DNA from: Gnetum montanum
Taxonomy: Eukaryota > Streptophyta > Gnetopsida > Gnetales > Gnetaceae
Reading direction: 5' to 3'
NCBI GenBank assembly: GCA_015680685.1
Contig: MNCI01003349.1
Span: 64,049 to 128,048, forward strand
Length of the DNA stretch: 64,000 nucleotides
The translations under genes were made by a program, and so were the position numbers. This document shows positions 38,575 through 48,244 of the stretch, in pieces; position 1 is the stretch's first letter; each line of letters opens with the position of its first letter. The notes under the pieces were generated by a model, which worked only from the letters and a program-made list of their open reading frames with translations, searched no databases and was not told the DNA's origin.

Positions 38575-40020
38575 CTGACCAATATGGAGTATGCCTTCTT
38601 GTAGAACGACAAGTTAGTAATCATCAATGCCACTCTTGCTCCTGAATAAAAGAAGAGATTTCTAAAGATGGTGAACAAATGGGTGGCTGCTTTTGCATGG
38701 TCATATCTTGAAGTGACCGAAGTTGACCCTAGGGTATGCCAATATCAGATCTATATCGACCCCTCCATGAAGCCATGATGATAGCTGCAAAGATGATTGA
38801 ACCCCAAGCTGAAGCAGATCATCAAGGATGAGATTGAACAATTGCTGAAAGTAGGGTTTATCTATTCTGTTGCGGATAGCAAATGGGTCATCCCACTCAT
38901 TATAGTGCCAAAGAAGGATGGAAAATGAAGAGTCTGTATAGATTTCCAACTACTAAATATGACAACCTTCAAGGATCACTTCCCACTTCCATTTGTGGGT
39001 CAAGTATTGGATACTATTGCAGGGCATTGTTACTATAGCTTTTTGGATGGTTATAGTGGCTATAACCAAATCCAAATCACACCCGAAGACTAGGCCAAGA
39101 CAACATTTACAAGTCCCTAGGGAACTTTCACATATAAGAAGATGCCCTTTGGCCTATGCAATGCACCTGCAACATTCCAACACCTCAACCTCAGCATCTT
39201 TCAGCAACAAATTGGCAATGGGGTAGAAGTTTTCATGGATGACTTCTCTACCTATGGAGCAACGTTTGAACAAGCCTTGAACGACCTTGAGCAAGTCTTA
39301 AAAAGATATGTGGAAACAAATTTATAGCTCAATTGGTAAAAGAGTCACTTGATGGTCCAAGAGGGCATTGTTCTGGGGCATCTAATTTTACAAGTAGGGA
39401 TTGGTGTAGACCTTGAAAAAATTAGGATCATCCAAGGAATCACCAGTCAACCAAGCACTGTAAAAGATGTTTGGTCATTCCTTAGACACACTGGTTATTA
39501 TCGATGCTTCATCAAGAATTTCTTGAAGATTGCCAAGCCATTGGTGGAACTAACAAAGAAGGACATTTTGTTTGTCTAGACTAGGGAATGCGAGTCTGCA
39601 TTCCAAACACTAAAATAGAAACTTGTAGAGACTCCAATTCTAAGGGCACCCGACTGGTCTAGACCATTTCACATCATGATAGATGCATCTAATTATGCAT
39701 TGGGAGCCATGCTCACACAGTTGGATGACCAGCGACATCCATATTACATCCACTGTGCCAGCTGAAGCATTATGGGTGCTCAACTTAATTACACCACCAT
39801 CGAAAAGGAATTGATGGCAGTGGTGTTCACCTTGGAAAAGTTTCGACACTATGAGGTGTTTGTACATATTGACCACAGTTGCATCCAGTTCCTTAATGAA
39901 AAAACCAATGGTAAGTCCCCATATCATACGTTGGCTCATGATCCTTCAGGAATTTAATCTTACTGTGGTGGACAAAAAGGGAACTAAGAATGTGATTGTT
40001 AACCACTTATCTTAGTTACG
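38575..40020 (+). pseudogene. Reverse transcriptase and RNase H of element D
   Basis: RT blocks appear in order: VGFIYSVADSKWVIPLIIVP, KKDGK*RVCIDFQLLN, PLPFVGQVLD, FLDGYSGYNQIQITPED, MPFGLCNAPATFQ, and the catalytic FMDDFSTYG (about 39234-39260). RHTGYYRCFIKNF follows. RNase H (39640-39960) has DASNYALGAMLTQ and QLNYTTIEKELMAVVFTLEKF. Stops replace Trp or Gln codons at several places (K*R, ED*AK, SP*GT), all explained by C-to-T or G-to-A changes. The domain order and DGYSGYNQ block place it on the non-chromovirus (Athila/Tat-like) side. Confidence 0.85.
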
Positions 40021-40174
40021 ATAAGAAAGCACAGAGGAGGAGGAGCCACTCTTCGACCAATTTCCAGATGAACTCCTCTTCGCTGGAGCAATTGCCAAGG
40101 AAATGCCCACAGGATCAACTTAGTTTAGTAACATCCTTACTTATCTCTCAACACAAGAATTGGCAAAGGAGTGG

Positions 40175-41146
40175 GATCATAAGAAGAAACAATAGTTTCT
40201 TCATAGGGCCAAGCACTTCATGACAATCAACAGACACCTTTACAAGGTGTGTGCGGATGGCTTGGTTCGATGGTGTGTCCCTGATGAGGATAAACTACGC
40301 ATCCTTCAAGATGCTCATGAGGGCCCTTGTGGGGGCCACTATGCTAGAAGATGCACGACCATTAAAATCCTGCTTGTAGGATATTACTGGCCTACACTCT
40401 TTAGAGATGATTAATGGTTCATTCGCTCCTGTGAACAATGTCAAAGAGATGGTGGGATGATAACACAAATTGAGGAACCTCAACAGTGGATCTAGCCACT
40501 AGAACCCTTCGATATTTGGGGCATCAACTTCATGGGTCCCATCACACCCATGTCCAACAGAATGGTGTATATCATAGTTACAGTAGACTACTGTACCAAG
40601 TGGGCAGAGGTGGCAGCCATCATTGACTGTTCCTCAACTACCGTCGCATGGTTTGTCCAATAGTAAATTGTGAATAGGTTTAGGGTGCCATGTGCACTCA
40701 TTTCAGATAATGGAACTCACTTTATGGGTAGTACCTTTTGTAAACTCATGCAGCACTTGGGGGTCGAACATAACTTTACAACATCCTATCACCCCCAAGC
40801 TAATGGGCAAGCTAAAGTCACAAATAGGAATATTACAAAGATCCTAACTAGGACCATTAGCAAATATAGGAGGGATTGGAGCACGAAATTTAACAATGCT
40901 CTCTAGGCCTATTATTTAACATGGAAACTTCTTATAGGCTACTCTTCTTACGAGTTAGTGTATGGAAACCTACCAAAACTTCCAATTTAGGTAGAACTCT
41001 GAACACTATCTACCGCCAGTGACTTGGGTCTTGACTTGTCACTAGCACAATGAGAACGACTTATCAACTTAAATGTGCTAGATGAGAATTGACTAGTAGC
41101 CCTATCATCAAATGAAATACACAAGGCCTATAATAAAAAACGTCAT
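40175..41146 (+). pseudogene. Integrase of element D, catalytic Glu replaced
   Basis: The zinc-binding HHCC part is at about 40310-40450 (H and H in AHEGPCGGHYARR, CEQC). The catalytic core has EPFDIWGINFMGP (first Asp) and ISDNGTHFMG (second Asp, about 40705). The third residue falls in HPQANGQAK, where the expected Glu 36 positions after the second Asp is Lys (codon AAA, one G-to-A change). Several stops are present. The frame runs into the LTR of element C at 41147, with no chromodomain or further polymerase sequence. Confidence 0.85.
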
Positions 41147-41279
41147 TGATGGGATGTGATATCGCGTACGCAATATTGTGTCTTCCCCTGCGATATCGTG
41201 TACGTGATATCGTAGTACGTAATATCGCAATGTGCCACCAAATCTATAAATAAGAGGTGGCTCTCCCTTGTTTCACAAT
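41147..41279 (+). repeat. 5' LTR of element C, first part (U3)
   Basis: TGATGGGATGTGATATCGCG, then repeated GATATCG motifs and ATCTATAAATAAGAGGTGG (TATA, about 41241). It breaks after GTTTC-acaat, where B is inserted. Confidence 0.88.
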
Positions 41280-42074
41280 TGATGAGACGTGATATCGCAT
41301 GGGCCGCGATATCACGTTGTCCCCTGCCATATCGCATATGCAATATTACGGTGCATCGTCATATCTATAAATAAGAGGTGGCTCTCCCTTGTTTCCTCAT
41401 CCTAGGCTAGACAGTAGGGAAACTCTAGTAGATTGATCACTCCAAAGATAGAATATTTTCCATGTGCCCGCAGTAGGAGCCCTAAAGTGAACGGATCTTT
41501 ATTCGAGCAACATTGTACCTGAACACAAGTTGTGTACGACAATAAAGATGAACTTCCTGGATAAACCTTGCAGTGCATGGAATAGGCTAATTAGGATTTT
41601 CTTTACTGTTATTTATTATTCTTTATTTACTGCTTTCTCTCTCAACCCTTTCCTCCTAGTTAAGTGCCTCAATACGACCGCTTCGAGCACATGCATTACG
41701 CGTGGTGATCCCAATAATGATTAGCGTTTGCTAGCCATGGTTGCATCGGTTCAAGGTGTGTACGGTAAGTGGGAATGGATGCTGACGCTAGGTTAATGTA
41801 GACTTAGTTCCTTAGTTAGAGTTAGTAATTAGTCTCTCTACCCTTCAACTCACTAGCATAGGAGATAAAATCGAAAAGACCATACAAATCATATACCTCG
41901 GACTTACTTAACCATACATCGTGACAACTACAAGTAAGTCTAGGAAGACAATGAATGGTTAACCTTAAGTGTTTGATGATGTGTGTAGGCACTTAGTCTA
42001 CAGAGTTCGACTGGATCGCACATGCTACGCTCGTATTTGTATGGTTGAGTGTAGGGGTATCTCGCCACTCATCA
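41280..42074 (+). repeat. 5' LTR of element B
   Basis: TGATGAGACGTGATATCGC ... CTCGCCACTCATCA. Palindromic GATATC/CGATATC motifs fill 41289-41352, about 20-80 bases before ATCTATAAATAAGAGG (TATA, about 41369). R has GACAATAAAGATGAAC (41538-41555). U5 ends with the GTATGGTTGAGTGTAGGGG box. Confidence 0.95.
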
Positions 42075-42075
42075 T

Positions 42076-42093
42076 TGGCACCGTTGCCGGGGA
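42076..42093 (+). promoter_or_regulatory. Primer-binding site of element B (tRNA-Asp)
   Basis: TGGCACCGTTGCCGGGGA, 17 of 18 bases complementary to the plant tRNA-Asp 3' end. This is the best-preserved primer site in the window. Confidence 0.88.
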
Positions 42094-42221
42094 CTAAGTG
42101 TTTGTGCGCTAAGTAGAACATAAGAGATCATTCACATTGTTGGGAGCTTAAACGAAACTTAGGGTTAATCAAATGGAAAAAAAATTATATAATGGTCAAA
42201 TAGCACACCAGATAAGACATC

Positions 42222-44722
42222 ATGTCTTCTTCTTCTTCTCACAAGAGCACATCACCTAGGGATCATACAAAGAACAGTCGGCAATCAGAAAGACATAACC
42301 AAAACCCACCGGTTCCTCAACAATATAGGTTGACATATACTCATCCGGATGATCCCCAATTTTACTTTTATCTTCCATCAAGATGAACAGATGCACTGGA
42401 GAGATTTGCAAGGTAACATTGTGTTACCTCCGGATTGTGCAGTCCCTAACATGCTTCTCCATGCTTTGGCACAGATTGGCATGATAGAATTATATGCTGA
42501 ATATGTTATGGGTGGTTTTGACATAAGGGATTATCATCCCATAGCTTTACAACGTATGAGGGACTCAAGGCAGGAGAGCCAACATACACTGTTGAAGGGC
42601 AAGGAGGTCCCGTATGTCCTCAATGAAACTAGAGATGGTAAACCACTTATAACTGGTTGGCTATCAAGAGATGTTCCCCCTCCTAACAATAGTTAGGAGG
42701 TGGGGTATCAGAACCTATGATCAACGATATATAACCCTGGTTCTGATGCCCGTGAACACCAACTATTCACAGAAGGAACAACAACAAAAGACAAGGACGG
42801 GCACTTAGATTGTCATCACGATCGAGGCCGAAGCCACAGAAGAGAAGGTAAGAAACATCGTCATGGCAATGGTTCTCCTTCTTCTTCCCTTTCTTCACAT
42901 CACTCACCCTCTCCTTCCACCTTGGGGTGCAATCATGAAGAGCATAATGGAGAGGATAAAAGTAAGAAAAATAAGAGACCTTGATGAGACAGTTGAGACA
43001 TAGGACAAGGGCATGAACGAAGGGAAAGTAGGGAACAACAGAGACATCATAGAAGTCATGAAAGAGATGATCATGAAGAGCTCCTACTGGCCACCCAAAG
43101 CATGCTAAACATAACGGAGGCAGTAAGAATCCCAACAAGGCATTTAAAAGATAGTTAGATCAAGCGTTTAGACATGAACAATATCCCACGCTTTGAGGGG
43201 GGATACAACGCTGATCTGCAGCATCATTTACAGGCATTCCACGATGCCTGTGCCTTGCAAAACATAGAAAACAAGTGGCAAAAACTAAATTTGTTTCGCA
43301 GGACACTCATCAAGGAAGTAGAGAGTTGGTACCGGTCCTTAGAACTGGAAACCACTAGGAGGTGGAGTATGATGTTAGAACTCTTTAAAGATAAGTATCA
43401 AATGTACTTCAGAGTGTCTAATTTGCGTAAGCAGATCCAAGGATGGAAGCAAGGTACTCATGAACCCTTGGATGCTGCCATGGGCCACTATTATGCATTG
43501 TTACATCGTTGCCTAGGCCATGGATATGCACAACGGGATCAACTCCACCACATCGTGGATGGGCTAAGGTATGAGACTAGGAGAACCCTTGGGACTTATG
43601 CCCAAGGATGATTATCAGAACTTAGATCCCATGAGATACATCACTTATTGGAGCAAGTAGCAAAAAAAGAAGGGGAGCTACGAAAAAGGGAAAGTGCGGA
43701 AGAATACAACCATGATCCCTCTCTTCGAAAGAAGGGAGTGAAATTTTGCGATGAAGAGGATGAGTCACCAATTGAAGAGTTGGTGAATAGGAAAACCTTG
43801 CCGCTCCAAAAACTAACAATAGAAGTAGCGGCTAAGGTAGAAGAAGTATGGAGCTCCTTAGACAGTAAAATTGAAACTGTCCTTAAAATTGTAGAAGAGT
43901 CTAAGGAGGAGTGAGGTAGTGACAAGAATAAGACAAAGCAGAGAGATTTAGGCCCTGCACGTGACAAGGGTAAGGGGAAAATTACTATCTCCGATGAGGT
44001 TGTGGAATTAGACACAGACGATGACGGTGGATGTGAGATCTGCCACTATGACCATCCTAAGGGATGTTGTCCAATCATCTTACATCTACAAGAGTTGGGG
44101 TGTATGCATTTAATCCGAGACTCAACAAATAGTAGACACCTCATAGGTTACCTTATCCCCAAGGTAACCCAAGACAGTTCCACCAACCCTTAACGTATTA
44201 TCCAAGTGGAACTCCACCACAACCCATCGGACAACATCAGTAGTGGCAATACCCACAATCATGGGGGATGCCACTGCCGAAACAACAGTACCCTTACCGG
44301 TAGCTTGACCCTTATGGATATNGGGCACACCTCTCCAACACATAAAGCTTCGGTGCTCCCTTCAGTCCAAAATTAGAGCTTAACGCATACGGTTATGTTA
44401 ACACATANCTCCCACAGGAGACACTCCATACCCATACCATCCTCCTCATCCATCTGCACCTCTTCCACCAGTAGTTCCCACAACACCTCCTACTCCAACA
44501 ATGCAAGGGGAACTCCCCACTCAACTGCAGCAACGCCACGCTACTAGAGCCGTAAACATTCAACCTGCTACTGGTTCTGACAACTATAAAAAGAGAAGAT
44601 CCTTCTTCAGAACCAGAAGCCTAGACAAGCTCTCACAACAACAAGAGGTTGAGTCTGGGCACACCTCTCCAACACATAAAGCTTCGGTGCTCCCTTCAGT
44701 CCAAAATTAGAGCTTAACGCAT
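42222..44722 (+). pseudogene. Gag polyprotein of element B, broken
   Basis: ATG 42222 (MSSSSSHKSTSPRD). A frameshift near 42350 precedes IPNFTFIFHQDEQMHWRDL, and a TAG at 42694 follows. A Ser/His-rich stretch (42780-42990) leads to the gag core (43174-43611: MNNIPRFEGGYNADLQHHLQ, WYRSLELETTRRWSMM, EPLDAAMGHYYALLHRC). Then come a coiled, acidic part (43648-43914) and the Cys segment CEICHYDHPKGCC (44034-44072). The Pro/Gln-rich tail includes a misplaced assembly duplicate (44323-44407). Confidence 0.85.
44323..44407. other. 85-bp misplaced duplicate bracketed by single Ns
   Basis: Identical by eye to 44657-44741 and flanked by lone N at 44322 and 44408. It breaks the Pro-rich Gag tail. A gap-filling artefact is the simplest explanation. 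Confidence 0.85.
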
Positions 44723-44728
44723 ACGGTT

Positions 44729-45364
44729 ATGTTAACACATATCGTAACCGACTGGATCAAGGTAGGCCACCTTCCCAGGAAACTAACTAACCTTGGGAGT
44801 CCCTTAATCTATTTACAAATCACTAGAAATGAACCACGTAGGGCTCTTCTTGACTCAGGTTCTGGAGTCAACTTAATATCACGAGAGATGTATCACGCCT
44901 GGAACCTGCCCCAACTCAAGAAGAGCAACATTCAACTAGAGCTGGCAGACCAGTCCATCACCATTCCCTTAGGATTGGTGGAGGACATCATTACCACTGT
45001 GTGTGGTTGGTCCTACCCAGCTGATTTTCTGGTGATTGAAGTAAACAATGACAAAGGGGACTTCCCAATTATAATGGGAAGGGCATGGCTGAGCACAGTA
45101 GATGCATGCCTAGGCATTCATGATCTTTCCTTGGAGATTTCTAATATAAAAATTTATGGAAAGATTGAGAAGAGGAAAGTTCCATGCATCACATACAGTG
45201 ACTCAGAGGGTGATGATGTGAAAGAATGTTTAGCATCTCTTCCATGTAATCGGTGTGCCCAAGAAATACAAATTCAAAGGTGCCTATATGTAGCAACCAC
45301 ACCAGTAGTAGACACCCCGTGGTTGATAGCTACTAGAAAGAGCAAACTAATATGCACGGAATGA
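44729..45364 (+). CDS. Aspartic protease of element B, uninterrupted frame
   Basis: 211 residues without a stop: MLTHIVTDWIKVGHLPRK at the start, catalytic LLDSGSGVNLIS (residues about 40-51), LADQSITIPLGLVEDI, CGWSYPADFLVIEV, PIIMGRAWLSTVDACLGI, then a variable acidic/Cys region (CITYSDSEGDD, SLPCNRC). As in related elements it would be a frame or fusion downstream of Gag, not a separate gene; the true N-terminus is uncertain. It is notable as the only long open protein in an otherwise broken element. Confidence 0.75.
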   Translation: MLTHIVTDWIKVGHLPRKLTNLGSPLIYLQITRNEPRRALLDSGSGVNLISREMYHAWNLPQLKKSNIQLELADQSITIPLGLVEDIITTVCGWSYPADFLVIEVNNDKGDFPIIMGRAWLSTVDACLGIHDLSLEISNIKIYGKIEKRKVPCITYSDSEGDDVKECLASLPCNRCAQEIQIQRCLYVATTPVVDTPWLIATRKSKLICTE

Positions 45365-45582
45365 ACTAAGGAAACTCATGCTAACAATGAAGGCATAGAC
45401 ACATTAAAGTATGAGCGTCGCCAAATTCCACCCCTTAATCTAAGATCATCAATTGGGAGGACTTGGACACTTTTTAGAAATTTAAATAGGCGCTCATTAT
45501 TTCAGATCTCGCCCTTTCCACTCAGTCATGGGGGAGTTGGCCACCTATGCTAATCATATGGGGCCCTCAGTTCTTTTAAGTT

Positions 45583-45735
45583 TTTGTTTTTCACGTTTTT
45601 GTTTTACACATTTTTGTTTTCCATGTTTTTGTTTTACACGTTTTTGTCTTACACATTTTTATTTTACAACATTTTTGTCTTACACGTTTTTGTTTTACAA
45701 ATTTCTTTAACTTTCTTGTTTTTTTCTTACAGCAT
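45583..45735 (+). repeat. T-rich 15-bp minisatellite in the 3' domain of B
   Basis: About eight units of TTTTTGTTTTACACG and variants. Element A has only about two units in the same place (6390-6430, minus strand), and E has an unordered T-rich stretch (55900-56040). A TG repeat follows at 45755-45774. Confidence 0.8.
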
Positions 45736-45976
45736 CATTATACTTTTTCATTTTGTGTGTGTGTGTGTGCGTGTGATCCACCTTGTAAGTTTGTCACCCA
45801 ATAAGTGTTCTTTGTGATGGTATGAACTATTTTCATGTTGATTGCTAATGTTTGGTTTTTACCTTTAAGTCACGATGTTGATACTAAGGTATTAAGTCAC
45901 GATGTTAATACTAAGGTATGTTTCTTTTGATATGACAGGTAATGAGATCACTTCATCCATCCATCCACTAGTTTCT

Positions 45977-46203
45977 ATGGTCTCTCTCAGCTTGGAAATG
46001 TACAGTCCCCTTCATAATAAGAACTTTAACGAATTGGTGACTGGGCATTTCTCAAACTAAGAAAGGACTCAAGGATTGAAAAGGGTGTGACTTCAAGGGA
46101 ACTTGATGCATTTGTGTTGACCATTCTCTTAGGTGCTTGGATGTTTTTCTTCTTGAGTTTTCTTACTACTTTGATGTTACCCAATTATCAGGAAGCTGAG
46201 TAA
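45977..46203 (+). pseudogene. Small transmembrane-like ORF in the 3' domain of B, frameshifted
   Basis: ATG 45977 begins MVSLSLEMYSP. A shift of frame near 46020 leads to RIGDWAFLKLRKDSRIEKGV (from 46030), then AFVLTILLGAWMFFFLSFLT and an end NYQEAE with TAA at 46201. The hydrophobic run of about 24 residues could cross a membrane. It parallels 5980-6162 in A. TTTTGATATGACAG just upstream (45926-45939) resembles a splice acceptor. Confidence 0.35.
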
Positions 46204-46226
46204 TAAAAATAACAAAGTCTTTGCAT

Positions 46227-46349
46227 GGTGTGGTTCTCACACATAAAAACACAAAACACAAAATAAAAAAGAGTGAGAATTCAAAGCACACCCCTTAGAC
46301 GTAATAATTCCTTGGGCTACAAGCACTGGTTATGGAACAAAAAATGTTC
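46227..46349 (+). ncRNA. Conserved 3' RNA module of element B (two stem-loops)
   Basis: Stem 1: GGTGTG-G-TTCTCAC (46227-46240) pairs with GTGAGAA-TTCAAAG-CACACC (46273-46292), leaving a 1x7 internal loop and an A-rich 32-base loop. A conserved linker GGGCTACAAGCACTGGTTATGG follows (split here as GGGCTACAAGCACT and GGTTATGG). Stem 2: GAACA/TGTTC (46335-46349). Then CTCTAACTAAGGCCC and a pyrimidine-rich stretch. D and E have the same layout with compensatory changes in stem 1. Function unknown; it is a structured element of the retrotransposon RNA, not necessarily an independent transcript. Confidence 0.65.
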
Positions 46350-46721
46350 TCTCTAACTAAGGCCCTTCTCACTTCCCATTCTCTCCTCCTTATTTTGTCG
46401 GAATGGTGGTGACTCTTGGAGAAGACATTCTTGTTACTTCAAGAGGATGGATTGGCCAAATGTATTAATGTGAAGTCACTGGAAGTGGTCTGTTTAAGGC
46501 CAGACTTGGAATGGGACCTGCTAAGTCACTTTAATCATTACACACACAAGGGGCTGTACACCACCTTGTTCTTGGGATTCCATTCCATTCTATTCTCTCC
46601 ATCCTTCTCTCCATTCTTCACCTCATTGTCGGTTGTATCATTAGTGTATATATTTTGGTTGATGCATTGTTTTCTTTTTGGTAGATTCTTGTGGTTAAGA
46701 CTTTAACTCTTGTTCCAAATG

Positions 46722-47371
46722 NNNNNNNNNNNNNNNNNNNNNNNNNNNNNNNNNNNNNNNNNNNNNNNNNNNNNNNNNNNNNNNNNNNNNNNNNNNNNNN
46801 NNNNNNNNNNNNNNNNNNNNNNNNNNNNNNNNNNNNNNNNNNNNNNNNNNNNNNNNNNNNNNNNNNNNNNNNNNNNNNNNNNNNNNNNNNNNNNNNNNNN
46901 NNNNNNNNNNNNNNNNNNNNNNNNNNNNNNNNNNNNNNNNNNNNNNNNNNNNNNNNNNNNNNNNNNNNNNNNNNNNNNNNNNNNNNNNNNNNNNNNNNNN
47001 NNNNNNNNNNNNNNNNNNNNNNNNNNNNNNNNNNNNNNNNNNNNNNNNNNNNNNNNNNNNNNNNNNNNNNNNNNNNNNNNNNNNNNNNNNNNNNNNNNNN
47101 NNNNNNNNNNNNNNNNNNNNNNNNNNNNNNNNNNNNNNNNNNNNNNNNNNNNNNNNNNNNNNNNNNNNNNNNNNNNNNNNNNNNNNNNNNNNNNNNNNNN
47201 NNNNNNNNNNNNNNNNNNNNNNNNNNNNNNNNNNNNNNNNNNNNNNNNNNNNNNNNNNNNNNNNNNNNNNNNNNNNNNNNNNNNNNNNNNNNNNNNNNNN
47301 NNNNNNNNNNNNNNNNNNNNNNNNNNNNNNNNNNNNNNNNNNNNNNNNNNNNNNNNNNNNNNNNNNNNNNN
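46722..47371. other. Assembly gap (650 N)
   Basis: A run of N in the 3' domain of B, between the RNA module and the polypurine tract. Confidence 0.99.
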
Positions 47372-47440
47372 CATTTAGTCAGTAATCCCATACCTTTGCA
47401 ATATTTTGTAAGGAACTCAAAGACGAGTTTTCATTCAGTC

Positions 47441-47449
47441 ATGGGGGTA
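47441..47449 (+). promoter_or_regulatory. Polypurine tract of element B
   Basis: ATGGGGGTA directly before the 3' LTR; the plus-strand DNA primer site of reverse transcription. Confidence 0.88.
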
Positions 47450-48244
47450 TGATGAGACGTGATATCACATGGGCCGTGATATCGCGTCATCCCCTACGAT
47501 ATCACGTACGCGATATCACGGTGCGTCGTCATATATATAAATAAGAGGTGGGTTTCCCTTGTTTCCTCATCCTAGGCTAGACAGTAGGGAAACTCTGGCA
47601 GATTGATCACTCCAGAGATAGAATATTTTCCATGTGCCCATAGTAGGAGTCCTAAAGTGAATGGCTCTTTATTCGAGCAACATTGTACCTGAACACAAGT
47701 TGTGTACGACAATAAAGACAAACTTCTTGGATAAACCTTGTAGTGCATGGAATAGGCTAATTAGGATTTTCTTTACTGTTATTTATTATTCGTTATTTAC
47801 TACTTTCTCTCTCAACCCTTTTCTCCTAGTTAAGTGCCTCAGTACGACCGCTTCGAGCACATGCATTACGCGTGGTGATCCCAGCAACAATTAGCGTTTG
47901 GTAGCCACAGTCGCATCGACTTAGGGTGTGTACAGTAAGTGGGAATGGATGCTGACGCTAGGTTAATTTAGCCTTAGTTCATTAGTTAGAGTTAGTAATT
48001 AGTCTCTCTACCCTTCAACTCACTAGCATAGGAGATAAAACTGAAAAGACAATAAAAATCATATACCTCGGACTTACTTAACCATACATCGTGAAAACTA
48101 CAAGTAAGTCTGGGAAGACAACGAATGGTTAAACTTAAGTGTTCCATGAGGCATGTAGGCACTTAGTCTGCGGAGTTTGACCAGATCACGCATGCTACGC
48201 TCGTATTCGTATGGTTGAGTGTAGGGGTATCTCGCCACTCATCA
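47450..48244 (+). repeat. 3' LTR of element B
   Basis: TGATGAGACGTGATATCACA ... CTCGCCACTCATCA, 795 bp. GATATC palindromes at 47459-47520; TATA at about 47532-47541. Confidence 0.95.

Larger units (their letters stand above)
41280..48244 (+). mobile_element. Element B: structurally complete non-autonomous gag-protease LTR retrotransposon
   Basis: 5' LTR 41280-42074 and 3' LTR 47450-48244 (795 bp each), with an exact TSD acaat (41275-41279 and 48245-48249). Primer site 42076-42093, polypurine tract 47441-47449. The internal 5.4 kb holds gag, protease and a 3' non-coding domain, without RT, RNase H or integrase; 650 N hide 46722-47371. The LTRs differ mainly by transitions. B is inserted in the LTR of C. 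Being bounded by a TSD, it moved in this pol-less form, so enzymes must have come from elsewhere. Confidence 0.95.
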
